This document shows positions 56,314 through 64,000 of a DNA stretch of 64,000 bases, piece after piece; position 1 is the first letter of the stretch, and every line of letters starts with the position of its first letter. Both the position numbers and the translations under genes were made by a program. Source of the stretch: Gordonia rubripertincta. Lineage in GTDB: Bacteria > Actinomycetota > Actinomycetes > Mycobacteriales > Mycobacteriaceae. Below the pieces are notes generated by a model. It did not search any database and was not told where the DNA came from. It saw only the letters and a program-made list of their open reading frames with translations. The stretch covers positions 4,650,001 through 4,714,000 of the forward strand of contig NZ_CP136136.1 of NCBI RefSeq assembly GCF_038024875.1. The letters run 5' to 3'.

Positions 56314-57936
56314 ATGAGTGGGCACGGGGAGCGGCGCGACGCGGTGGTCGTCGGCGGCGGCCACAACGGCCTGATCGCCGCGGCCTACCTCGCGCAGGCC
56401 GGACGCGACGTCGAGGTCTTCGAACGCGACGACATCCCCGGCGGGGCGGTGTCGACCGTCGAACGTTTCCCCGGGCACCGCATCGATCGCGGTTCCTCGG
56501 CGCACCTGATGATCCGGCACTCCCCCGTTCTCGACGACCTCGACCTCGCCTCACACGGACTCCGCTACGTCGACTGCGACCCCTGGGCCTTCGTGCCGGC
56601 GACCGACACGGCACCGGCGATCGTCTTCCGCACCGACCTCGAAGCGACCTGCACCTCCATCGAACGGGCATGTGGCGCAAAGGATGCCGCGGCGTACCGA
56701 CGGTTCGTCGAGACCTGGACGCCACGGGCGCAGGCCGTCATGGACGCCTTCTACCGGCCGGCGTCGATGCGACAGTTCGGACGGGCGTTCGGAGGTCTGG
56801 GGTCGACGGCCACCACCGAACGCACCGGCCCGATCGGACGTCGCAGCGGCGCGATGATGAACCTCACCGCCGAGCTCATGACGTCCGGCGACTCGCTCCT
56901 CGACCGATACTTCGACTCCGAACAGCTCAAGGCCGGACTCGCCTGGTTCGGCGCGCAGTCGGGACCGCCGATGAGCGCACCCGGCACCGCGCCGATGGTC
57001 GGGTTCGCCGCTCTCATGCATCTCATCCCGCCCGGCCGCGCGATCGGCGGCAGCGGTGCGCTGACCGATACGCTCGTCCACCGCATCGGCGCCGACGGTG
57101 GCCGGATCGTGTGCGGGGACCCGGCCGTCTCGATCACCCGGTGCGGTGACCACTGGCGGGTGCAGACCCAATCCGGTGAGCGTCGGTGCACGCCCACGGT
57201 GATCAACGCCTGCCATATCCTGGCGACCCTGGATCTGTTGGCGGCGGGCGGTTTCGACGCCGGGACCATCGACCGCTGGCGGCGCGACATCGTCGTCGGC
57301 AGCGGGATCGGGATGGCGGTGCGCCTCGGCACGACCGCACTGCCCGCCTACCGCGGCCTCCCCGACGACCTGCCCGCCCACGGCGTCCACTCTGCCCTCG
57401 GTCTGCTGGTCACCGACCGTGCACACCTGGTCCGCGCGCACGCCGCCGCGGCGGTGGGTTCACTGCCTCCGCGGCCCGCCGTCGTGGCGATGAGCTTCTC
57501 GGCGATCGACCCCGGCCTCGCCCCGGAGGGCAGGCACGCGATCAACCTGTGGGCGCAGTGGCATCCGTACCGGCTCGCAAGCGACGCCGGGGGCGACTGG
57601 TCGACGCTGGGTGCGCAGGCGGCCGCGGCGGTCTGCGACGAGGTCGACCGTCACGCACCGGGTTTCGCGGAGTCCATCGCCCACCGGTACATCCAGACCC
57701 CCGAGGATCTCGAGTCCGAACTGGGCCTGATCGGCGGCAACATCATGCATGTCGAGATGTCGATCGACCAGATGTTCATGTGGCGACCGACCCCGGACCT
57801 GGCCGGTCATCGCGTCCCCGGCGCCGACGGGCTGTTCCTGGCCGGGGCGTCGACACATCCGGGCGGCGGGGTGACGGGCGCGAGCGGTTACATCGCCGGC
57901 CACGCGGCACTACGTCGGAGACGTTTGTTCGGCTGA
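56314..57936 (+). CDS. Phytoene dehydrogenase-like FAD oxidoreductase
   Basis: A 540-residue protein of the CrtI/PYROXD2-like family. The FAD-binding motif VVVGGGHNGLIAAAYLAQAG (about 11-30) is followed by FERDDIPGGAVST; a C-terminal FAD-contact segment reads GADGLFLAGASTHPGGGVTGASG (near 506-528). No carotenoid synthesis genes are nearby, so the substrate is unknown. It begins 46 bases after the GNAT gene and probably shares its transcript. Its last codons (RRRLFG and stop) are encoded by the first unit of the 25-bp tandem repeat, so the repeat has set the C-terminus. It is absent from this position in M. tuberculosis. Confidence 0.85.
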   Translation: MSGHGERRDAVVVGGGHNGLIAAAYLAQAGRDVEVFERDDIPGGAVSTVERFPGHRIDRGSSAHLMIRHSPVLDDLDLASHGLRYVDCDPWAFVPATDTAPAIVFRTDLEATCTSIERACGAKDAAAYRRFVETWTPRAQAVMDAFYRPASMRQFGRAFGGLGSTATTERTGPIGRRSGAMMNLTAELMTSGDSLLDRYFDSEQLKAGLAWFGAQSGPPMSAPGTAPMVGFAALMHLIPPGRAIGGSGALTDTLVHRIGADGGRIVCGDPAVSITRCGDHWRVQTQSGERRCTPTVINACHILATLDLLAAGGFDAGTIDRWRRDIVVGSGIGMAVRLGTTALPAYRGLPDDLPAHGVHSALGLLVTDRAHLVRAHAAAAVGSLPPRPAVVAMSFSAIDPGLAPEGRHAINLWAQWHPYRLASDAGGDWSTLGAQAAAAVCDEVDRHAPGFAESIAHRYIQTPEDLESELGLIGGNIMHVEMSIDQMFMWRPTPDLAGHRVPGADGLFLAGASTHPGGGVTGASGYIAGHAALRRRRLFG

Positions 57937-58063
57937 GCGTCGGAGACGTTTGTTCGGCTGAGCGTCGGAGACGTTTGTTCGGCTGAGCATCGGAGACGTT
58001 TGTTCGGCTGAGCGTCGGAGACGTTTGTTCGGCTGAGCGTCGGAGACGCTCGTTCCGCTGAGC
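57914..58063. repeat. 25-bp tandem repeat, six units
   Basis: Units start at 57914, 57939, 57964, 57989, 58014 and 58039. The consensus begins GTCGGAGACGTTTGTTCGGC and ends TGAGC. Unit 4 has AT for GT at its start, and unit 6 has two changes (CTCGTTCCGC). A decayed seventh unit (GTCTGGCACGATGAGC) runs into the lppM start codon. Units are contiguous with no spacers, so this is a minisatellite rather than a CRISPR. It overlaps the end of the oxidoreductase gene by 23 bases and fills almost all of the gap to lppM. Confidence 0.95.
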
Positions 58064-58073
58064 GTCTGGCACG

Positions 58074-58970
58074 ATGAGCAGCGTGCGATTGTCGAATCCC
58101 GAGCAGGGTGCACCGAAGTCCTCCCGCGGTCAGTCCCGACACCGCCGGCTGATGCCGGTGGCGGTGTCGGTCGTGGCTCTTCTCCTGTCGCCGCTGATGG
58201 CCGGATGTCTGGAACGTTCGACGACGGTGGGCGATCGGTATTCGGGCAGTGTCATAGTCGCGACGTCCCCGGACAATCCCCGCGGCGCCCCGCAGCTGGA
58301 TCTCCCCGAGTCGATGATGGGGCAGGTCTCGGTGGCCGAGTACAAGGAGACGCCCGAGGAGGAGTCGGCTTCCCCGTCGGAGTCAGCCGATGGTGGGGAC
58401 GGCAAGGGCGGCGAGAACGGCGAGGAGGCCGTCACCCGCGTGGGCACCCGTGCGAGTTTCTCCGATCTCACCGCAGGCCAGTTCGGCCAGCTCGGCGACA
58501 TTGTCGCCGACGCCTACGGCGAGACCTCGCTGACGATGGACCTCACCGCCAAGCGCAGCGCCGAGGTGGTTCGTTTCCGCGGTGACACCGACCTGTCCGA
58601 ACTGATCCCGGGTCGCGACTTCGTCCAGCTGACGGTCACCTTCGGCGGGCCGGTGACGGCGACCAACGGTGACCAGGTCGGCGAGTCGACGGTCACCTGG
58701 ACCCCGGCTCCGGGCGAGCCGTCGGACTTCACCGCCGATGCCACCTACCCGGATCCCGCGACCGCCGCGGTCAGCAGCTGGTCGTGGTTCGTCGCCATCG
58801 TGTGTCTGATCGCGGTGCTGGTCATCGTGCGCCTTGCCTACGCGAAGCGGTACCGCGGCCCGCGCCCGGGACGACCGGTCGCCACCAACACCGCACCGTC
58901 GACCCTGTCGGGTGAGGGTCTCTCGGCGGCCGCTGACCCGAAGGCCTCGAGCGCACCCGAGAAGAGTTAG
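58074..58970 (+). CDS. lppM: LppM-type lipoprotein
   Basis: A 298-residue protein matching LppM (Rv2171) in build and location. A lipobox LMAGC (Cys45) ends an extended signal region. The middle domain is beta-rich with RVGTRASFSDLTAGQFGQLG and LTMDLTAKRSAEVVRFRGD, and an acidic Ser/Glu/Gly insertion lies at about 90-120. A C-terminal transmembrane helix (about 240-262, SWFVAIVCLIAVLVIVRLAY) and a cytoplasmic tail follow. In M. tuberculosis LppM affects phagosome maturation. ATG 58074 lies inside the decayed seventh repeat unit; ATG 58152 is an alternative. Confidence 0.88.
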   Translation: MSSVRLSNPEQGAPKSSRGQSRHRRLMPVAVSVVALLLSPLMAGCLERSTTVGDRYSGSVIVATSPDNPRGAPQLDLPESMMGQVSVAEYKETPEEESASPSESADGGDGKGGENGEEAVTRVGTRASFSDLTAGQFGQLGDIVADAYGETSLTMDLTAKRSAEVVRFRGDTDLSELIPGRDFVQLTVTFGGPVTATNGDQVGESTVTWTPAPGEPSDFTADATYPDPATAAVSSWSWFVAIVCLIAVLVIVRLAYAKRYRGPRPGRPVATNTAPSTLSGEGLSAAADPKASSAPEKS

Positions 58971-58983
58971 GACCCGACCGGCG

Positions 58984-59934
58984 TCAGGCGGGGACGTGCA
59001 GCGCGGCGTCGACGTCCACGCCGAGGCGGCCGAGCACCTCTGAAGTCGCCTTGGCGAAGTTGAGGCTGCAGAAGTGCAGGCACGGTGCGCCCTCGGCGAT
59101 GAGCCGTTCCGCGGTCTCGGTGGCGAAGTCGATGCCGACCGCGCGAACCGTCGCACGGTCCTCCTCGGGACCGTCGCCGGCGGCCTTGGTGAATCGCTCC
59201 ACCACCTTCGGCGGGATCACCGAACCGGACAACTCGGCCATGCGCTTGATGCTGGCCAGCGAGGTCACCGGCATGATGCCCGGGATGATCGGCTTGGCGC
59301 CCTGCTCGGGGTCGGCGGCCTGCACCCGGTCGCGGAGACGCAGGTAGTCCTCGACGTCGAAGAACATCTGGGTGATCGAGTACTCGGCGCCCGCGCGCAG
59401 CTTGTTCACCAGGTTGCGGGTGTCGTGCTCGAGGTCGGGGGCACGGTGGTGGCCCTCCGGGAACGACGCCACGCCGACGTGGAAGTCGCCGAGGGTGTCG
59501 ATCAGGTGGACCAGCTCCTCGGCGTACTCGACGCCCTCCGGATGGGCGATCCACTCCCCGAGCGGATCGCCCGGCGGGTCGCCGCGTAGCGCGAGGATGT
59601 TCGCGATGCCCTGATCGGCGTACGCACCGACGAGAGCGCGCAGTTCGGCGATGCTGTGGTTGACCGCGGTGAGGTGCGCCACCGGCAGCAGCGTGGTCTG
59701 GGCGGCCAGTTCGCCGGTGATGCGGACCGTGCGGTCGCGCGTCGAACCGCCGGCACCGTAGGTCATCGACACGAAGGCCGGGGACAACCGCTCGAAGATC
59801 CGCACCGCGCGCCACAGCCGGGCCTCACCTTCGGCGTCGCGCGGGGGCATGAACTCGACGGAGAACGGCACCGGTCCACGGTGCGGGGCGGACAGGCGTT
59901 CGACGATCGAGGGTGCCGGAGCGGTTGGGGTCAC
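58984..59934 (-). CDS. metF: Methylenetetrahydrofolate reductase (MetF family, Rv2172c type)
   Basis: A TIM-barrel flavoprotein of 316 residues that should reduce 5,10-methylene-THF for methionine synthesis. Family signals are FSVEFMPPRD (near 25), VSMTYGAGGSTRDRT (near 57), LALRGDPPGD (near 111), AGAEYSITQMFFD (near 182) and PGIMPVTS (near 218). GTG 59934 is chosen as a leaderless start, six bases after a TACACT -10 element; a Met nine codons upstream lies within the promoter. It is convergent with lppM and divergent from idsA. Confidence 0.88.
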   Translation of the reverse strand: MTPTAPAPSIVERLSAPHRGPVPFSVEFMPPRDAEGEARLWRAVRIFERLSPAFVSMTYGAGGSTRDRTVRITGELAAQTTLLPVAHLTAVNHSIAELRALVGAYADQGIANILALRGDPPGDPLGEWIAHPEGVEYAEELVHLIDTLGDFHVGVASFPEGHHRAPDLEHDTRNLVNKLRAGAEYSITQMFFDVEDYLRLRDRVQAADPEQGAKPIIPGIMPVTSLASIKRMAELSGSVIPPKVVERFTKAAGDGPEEDRATVRAVGIDFATETAERLIAEGAPCLHFCSLNFAKATSEVLGRLGVDVDAALHVPA

Positions 59935-59940
59935 CCGAAC

Positions 59941-59946
59941 AGTGTA
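59941..59946 (-). promoter_or_regulatory. -10 element for a leaderless metF transcript
   Basis: TACACT on the minus strand, then six bases, then GTG 59934. The divergent idsA promoter uses the same geometry 15 bases away, so the two polymerases would compete for the site. Confidence 0.6.
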
Positions 59947-59960
59947 GAGAGCGATTCGCA

Positions 59961-59966
59961 TAGCCT
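59961..59966 (+). promoter_or_regulatory. -10 element for a leaderless idsA transcript
   Basis: TAGCCT, six bases, then GTG 59973. It fits TANNNT and the usual distance for a transcript that begins at the start codon. Confidence 0.55.
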
Positions 59967-59972
59967 GGCAGG

Positions 59973-61125
59973 GTGACCTCCGCCTCCCCCACGCCGACCT
60001 CGCTCGATGCGGTCCCGGCGGCCGTCGAGACCGAATTGCGCAGTTTCTTCGATGTCGCGGTCCCCGCCGCGGCCGAGATCGCCCCGGTGGTCGGTACCGC
60101 GGCCGAACTGGTCCGCGACTTCGTCCTGCAGGGCGGCAAGCGCATCCGGCCGGTCTTCGCCTTCGCCGGATGGCGGTGCGGTATGACCGAATCAGGTCGC
60201 GCCGTCTCCGATCCGGCGTCGGACGTCGGTCGTGAGGCCCGCGACGCGCTGCGGGTGGGCGCGGCCCTCGAACTCGTGCAGGCGTGTGCCCTGATCCACG
60301 ACGACATCATCGATCAGTCCGACACCCGGCGCGGACATCCGACGCTGCATCGTGTCTTCCAGTCACGCCATGCCGCCGCCTCCTGGGCCGGCGACGCCGC
60401 CGACCACGGGGTGGCCGCGGCGATCCTGGCCGGCGACCTCGCGCTCGCGTGGGCCGACGACCTCGTGCACGATCACCGGCCGGGGGTTGAGGCGGGCACC
60501 GTCGAGTACCGCGCGCTCCCGCCGGCCGTTGGCGCGACCTGGGCGGCGATGCGCACCGAGGTGCTCGGCGGCCAGTTCCTCGACATCGTCAACGAGGCGA
60601 GCGGCGACGACTCGCCCGCCGCGGCGTATCGGGTGATGGAGTTCAAGACGGCCGCCTACACGGTCGCCCGCCCGCTCGAGCTCGGCGCACGTCTCGCGGG
60701 TGCGTCGGAGGATCTGGTCGCGACGCTGCGGAAGATCGGGCACGACCTCGGCATCGCCTTCCAGCTGCGCGACGACCAGCTGGGCGTCTTCGGCGACCCC
60801 GAGCGGACCGGTAAGCCCTCGGGTGACGACCTCGTCTCGGGCAAGCGCACCGCCCTGCTGGCCACCGCCCTGCGACGCGCCGACGACTCCGGCCCCGCCG
60901 TCGGGAACCGGTTGCGGGGCTTCATCGGACGCCCACTCGACGAGGACGAACTGGGTTCCGCACGAGGGCTTCTCGTCGACGTGGGCGCGGTCGCCGAGAT
61001 GGAGAAGCAGATCGACGACCTCCTCGGGGCAGCTCTGGGGTGCCCTCGACACCGCCGACATCGGCGACGACATCCGCAACGAACTCACCGCGGTCGCCCA
61101 CCGGACCGCTCATCGCGAGGCGTGA
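59973..61125 (+). CDS. idsA: Polyprenyl (geranylgeranyl-type) diphosphate synthase, frameshifted as given
   Basis: An all-helical trans-prenyltransferase of about 383 residues when corrected (IdsA2/Rv2173 type). First aspartate motif DDIID in LIHDDIIDQSDTRRGHPTLH (near 109) and second motif RDDQLGVFGD (near 267). The reading frame breaks in the GGGG run 61026-61029: before it the frame reads IDDLLG, and with one G removed it continues QLWGALDTADIGDDIRNEL to a stop at 61125. The stop overlaps the mptA start as GTGA, which supports the corrected end. As given, the frame would run on into mptA. A sequencing error is the simplest cause. Confidence 0.88.
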
Positions 61126-62709
61126 GCCCCGGCGTGGAAGCACCAGCAGCGACGCCCGCGGGCGTTCGTGACCGGACCGCCCGCGGCGATCTGGTCATCG
61201 GCGCGGTCGGCGCGATCGGCGTGTGCATGGGCAGCTTCGGCGTCGGCGACCCGCCCCGCAACACCACGACACTCGCCGACCTCGGACTCAGCTGGATCAC
61301 CTACGGTCACGGCAAGAACCTCTTCGGCATCTTCTTCTGGCTCGGCGTCTTCCTGATGGTGTTCGCCTGGGGTGCGGCTCGGCCGTCGGATCGCCCGAGG
61401 GGCCGCGGACTCCCCGTCCGTCCGGACCCTGCAGCGGTGGCTGATCGCCTGGGCGGCACCGCTGGTCGTGGCGGTACCGGTCTACAGCCGCGACGTCTAC
61501 GCCTATCTCGCCCAGGGGGCGGTGTTCGGGGCCGGGTTCAACCCCTACGCCGACGGTCCGGCCCACCACCCGGGCCCGCTCGTCGACAGCATGGCGACGG
61601 TCTGGGCCACCACCACCGCGCCGTACGGGCCGTTCACCATGGGTCTGCTCCGCGTGGTCACCGAGGTCACCGGTGACCACGTCGTCGCCGGCATCCTCGC
61701 CGTGCGACTCGTCCTGCTACCGGGATTGTTCCTGTCGCTGTGGGCCATCCCCCGGCTCGCACGGCATTTCGGCGCCTCACCGCAGGCGGGACTGTGGCTG
61801 GCGCTGTTCAATCCGATGGTCCTCATCCATCTCGTCGCGGGACCCCACGTCGAGCTCCTGATGGCGGGCGTGCTGACCACCGGTGTCGTCCTGGTCGTGA
61901 CCGGGCGCCACGTCGCCGGCACCGCGGTCCTCGCGCTCGCGGTGTCGATCAAGATCACCGCCGGCATCGCGCTGCCGTTCGTCCTGTGGATCTGGCTGTC
62001 CCACATACGGTCCCGTCGGCCGCTGACCGCCCGAGACGTGGTCGGTGTCTTCGCCGCGATCGTCGGCATCTCGGTCACGGTGTTCGGACTGTGGACCCTG
62101 CTGGTGGGCTTGGGATTCGGCTGGCTCACGGGCCTGGGCTGGGCCGATGTGATCATCAACTGGTTCACGATCCCGACCTTCGCCGCGCATGTCGTCACGC
62201 TGGTCGCCGCACCGTTCGTCGCACTGAATCTGCAACCGGTGCTGGAGATCACGCGTGCGATCGGATCCGCGGTCCTCGCGGTCACCCTCGTGGCGCTGTG
62301 GTGGCGTCACCGTCACGACGAACGGGATGCGGTCGCCGGGATGACGTGGGCGATGCTGGCCGTGCTCCTGCTCGAACCGTCCACGCTCCCCTGGTATTAC
62401 ACGTGGGTGCTGGCGGTCGCGGTGGCGTTCACGCTTCCGCCGTGGGCGCGCGCGACCGTGGTCGGGGTGTCGACGTTCATGCTCATCGTGTTCCAGCCCG
62501 ACGATGCGATCGTCTTCTACAAGCCCTTCGAGCTCACGCTGGCGTTCCTGCTCGCCGGTCTCGCCGCCTGGTCGCTGCTACGTCCGGACCCGTTGCGGCT
62601 CGGCCGCTTCGGACGATGGGCCTGGGGCTCGGAACGTACCGGAACGCCGGATCAACCGGTGTCCGGCGAGGACAAGGTCAGAAAGCCTGAGCCTGCGCCC
62701 GGCGGATGA
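61122..62709 (+). CDS. mptA: Alpha-(1->6)-mannopyranosyltransferase MptA type, frameshifted as given
   Basis: A GT-C membrane glycosyltransferase that extends the mannan core of lipomannan and lipoarabinomannan using polyprenyl-phospho-mannose; about 528 residues and a dozen helices when corrected. GTG 61122 overlaps the idsA stop. The frame breaks in the GGGG run 61369-61372: the first part ends VFAW and, with one G removed, continues VRLGRRIARG. The loop PVYSRDVYAYLAQG (near 120) carries the likely catalytic aspartate. The 3' end overlaps the convergent Rv2175c homologue by 32 bases. The prenyl synthase upstream could supply the lipid carrier. Confidence 0.87.
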
Positions 62710-63043
62710 CCTCGCGCGCGGAGTCGGTGTGCAGCGCCGCGGCCGGGTGGAGGTCGAGGTCTTCCTGCACGGTGAACAACCAGTTCATCGCCTCGTCTCG
62801 GGTGTAACCGCCGTCGAGCAGGACCCCGACGAGACCGTAGAAGTGTTTGACGACGCCCTCGTCGTCGAAGAACACCGCCGGGATGACCGGATGCCCGCCG
62901 CGGGAGACGGCGAGCAGGTTGTGATCACGAATGAGTGTGCGCACCCGGTTGGTGGACACCGCAAGCCGGTCGGCGACCTCGTCGACCGACAGCATCTCGA
63001 CATCAGCGGACAGGGTGTCAGGCGACAACGGAATGGAACCCAC
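62678..63043 (-). CDS. Rv2175c-type winged-helix DNA-binding protein
   Basis: A 121-residue protein (131 if started at 63073). The N-terminal half holds a helix-turn-helix (SVDEVADRLAVSTNRVRTLIRDHNLLAV) and the C-terminal part the family end LHTDSAREVIRRAQAQAF; together they match Rv2175c, a substrate of kinase PknL in M. tuberculosis. GTG 63043 is preferred because TACGCT stands seven bases upstream, fitting a leaderless transcript. The divergent kinase gene begins 124 bases away, as in M. tuberculosis. Confidence 0.88.
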   Translation of the reverse strand: MGSIPLSPDTLSADVEMLSVDEVADRLAVSTNRVRTLIRDHNLLAVSRGGHPVIPAVFFDDEGVVKHFYGLVGVLLDGGYTRDEAMNWLFTVQEDLDLHPAAALHTDSAREVIRRAQAQAF

Positions 63044-63050
63044 GGAAAGA

Positions 63051-63056
63051 AGCGTA
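63051..63056 (-). promoter_or_regulatory. -10 element for a leaderless Rv2175c-homologue transcript
   Basis: TACGCT on the minus strand followed by seven bases and GTG 63043. No ribosome-binding site is present before that GTG, as expected for a leaderless message. Confidence 0.5.
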
Positions 63057-63154
63057 GCGGTAGACCCGGGCACGATGAAACCGCCGACCTCCGCGCACCC
63101 GACACCGGGGGCGGGTCACACGCGCCGATGACCCCGACGGCGTGGTCCTGCAGG

Positions 63155-63160
63155 TAGATT
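63155..63160 (+). promoter_or_regulatory. -10 element for a leaderless pknL transcript
   Basis: TAGATT, seven bases, then GTG 63168. The upstream 30 bases show no strong -35. Confidence 0.55.
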
Positions 63161-63167
63161 CAGCGGG

Positions 63168-64000
63168 GTGAACGCCCCCGTCGACCCGATGCTCGGGACC
63201 GTCCTCGAGGACCGGTACCGCATCGACGCACCCATCGCACGGGGCGGCATGTCGGCGGTCTACCTCGGTGTCGACCTCCGGCTCGGGCGTGAGGTCGCGG
63301 TCAAGGTGATGGACTCCCGGTACTCTGGCGACCCGCAGTTCCTGCGCCGCTTCGAGTTCGAGGCGCGCGCGGTCGCCGGCCTCAAGCATCCGGGTCTCGT
63401 CGCGGTCTACGACCAGGGCATCGACAACGGCATCGCCTTCCTCGTCATGGAACTCGTCGACGGCGGGAGCCTGCGCGAACTGCTCCGCGAACGGGGCCCG
63501 ATGCCGCCGCACGCGGTGGTCGCCGTTGCCGAACCCGTGCTCGGCGGCCTCGGGACCGCACACGCCGCGGGCCTGGTCCACCGCGACGTCAAACCCGAGA
63601 ACGTGCTGATCTCCGACGCCGGCGAGGTCAAGGTCGCCGACTTCGGACTCGTGCGCGCCGTCGCCGAAGCAGGGGTCACCTCGGCCAGCGTCATCCTCGG
63701 TACCGCCGCCTACCTGTCCCCCGAACAGGTCGAGTCCACCCACGCCGACGCCCGCAGCGACGTCTACTCCATGGGCGTGATGATGTTCGAATTGCTCACC
63801 GGCCGAACACCTTTCCACGGCGACTCACCGCTGTCGCTGGCCTACCAGCGACTCACCTACGACGTCCCCGCTCCAGGCGACGTGATCGCCGGTGTCCCTG
63901 CGGAGTTCGACGAGATCGTGCTGCGGGCGACCGAACGCAACCCCGCCGACCGATATGCCGACGGCTTCGAGATGCAGCGGGCGCTTCTTGCGGTCGCCGA
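63168..64000 (+). CDS. pknL: Ser/Thr protein kinase PknL, 3' end beyond the window
   Basis: The first 277 residues of a Hanks-type kinase are visible. Glycine loop IARGGMSAVYLG (about 23-34), catalytic Lys in VAVKVMD (near 44), HRDVKPENVLIS (near 141), DFGLVRAV (near 159) and GTAAYLSPEQVES are intact. In M. tuberculosis PknL is followed by a transmembrane helix and PASTA repeats, which would lie beyond the edge. Its neighbour is the homologue of its known substrate Rv2175c. It is the second kinase in the window. Confidence 0.92.
   Translation, partial: MNAPVDPMLGTVLEDRYRIDAPIARGGMSAVYLGVDLRLGREVAVKVMDSRYSGDPQFLRRFEFEARAVAGLKHPGLVAVYDQGIDNGIAFLVMELVDGGSLRELLRERGPMPPHAVVAVAEPVLGGLGTAHAAGLVHRDVKPENVLISDAGEVKVADFGLVRAVAEAGVTSASVILGTAAYLSPEQVESTHADARSDVYSMGVMMFELLTGRTPFHGDSPLSLAYQRLTYDVPAPGDVIAGVPAEFDEIVLRATERNPADRYADGFEMQRALLAVA

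Noticed and set aside
57914..58063. CRISPR array
   Set aside because: Units are directly contiguous with no spacers, and no cas genes are present.
57776..58142. Minus-strand frames through the 25-bp array encoding a 25-residue repeat (SAEQTSPTLSRTNVSDAQ...)
   Set aside because: They arise automatically because three 25-bp units make a whole number of codons and contain no minus-strand stops; there is no ribosome-binding site and no flanking domain.
61126..61676. A fused prenyl synthase-mannosyltransferase protein
   Set aside because: The fusion exists only because of an extra G at 61026-61029; downstream of the second G run the frame leaves the mptA sequence and becomes Arg/Gly/Pro nonsense.

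Overview
The window is GC-rich actinobacterial DNA from a mycolic-acid-containing relative of Mycobacterium, most likely Gordonia or a close neighbour (an inference from gene content and order, not tested by search). The reasons are a complete yrbE/mce import operon, a DivIVA/Wag31-SepF division set, meso-DAP-type MurE, LppM/IdsA2/MptA/PknL homologues in M. tuberculosis Rv2171-Rv2176 order, DinX-type polymerase IV with its C-terminal tail, leaderless GTG starts and a mycobacterial-type SOS box.

Layout. 1-9.1 kb (minus strand): yrbEA-yrbEB-mceA-B-C-D-E-F plus a cut-off Mce-associated protein, a tightly overlapping lipid/sterol-import operon. 9.4-17.6 kb: treZ, ilvA, a secreted beta-propeller protein, a small membrane protein and dnaE1. 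17.8-25.2 kb: a Ser/Thr kinase, rluD-type pseudouridine synthase, lspA with a divergent lipoprotein, an MTB12-like lipoprotein, L-asparaginase and dinB. 25.2-28.8 kb: a TetR regulator divergent from a deazaflavin-type nitroreductase with two palindromic operators, then an ECF41 sigma factor with its FAD oxidoreductase. 28.8-32.3 kb: ileS under a T-box riboswitch.

32.3-53.8 kb is the dcw division/cell-wall cluster, transcribed leftward: mraZ, rsmH, ftsL-like, ftsI, murE, a murF remnant, mraY, murD, ftsW, murG, murC, ftsQ, ftsZ, pgeF, yggS, sepF, yggT, wag31 and a proline-rich membrane protein. 54.2-64 kb: a DUF3040 protein, a HEPN-like protein behind a perfect SOS box, a GNAT enzyme, a phytoene-dehydrogenase-like oxidoreductase, a 25-bp tandem repeat, lppM, metF, idsA, mptA, an Rv2175c homologue and the start of pknL.

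Most of this is conserved core genome. Unusual points are: (i) the murF slot of the dcw cluster holds only a degenerate C-terminal domain; (ii) an array of four GTGGGG pairs plus a second repeat set lies upstream of mraZ; (iii) a 25-bp tandem repeat runs from the end of an oxidoreductase gene to lppM; (iv) idsA and mptA each carry one apparent extra G in a GGGG run; (v) several regulatory sites (T-box, SOS box, TetR operators, ECF41 promoter, leaderless promoters) can be read directly. No tRNA, rRNA, CRISPR array, insertion sequence or prophage was recognised.
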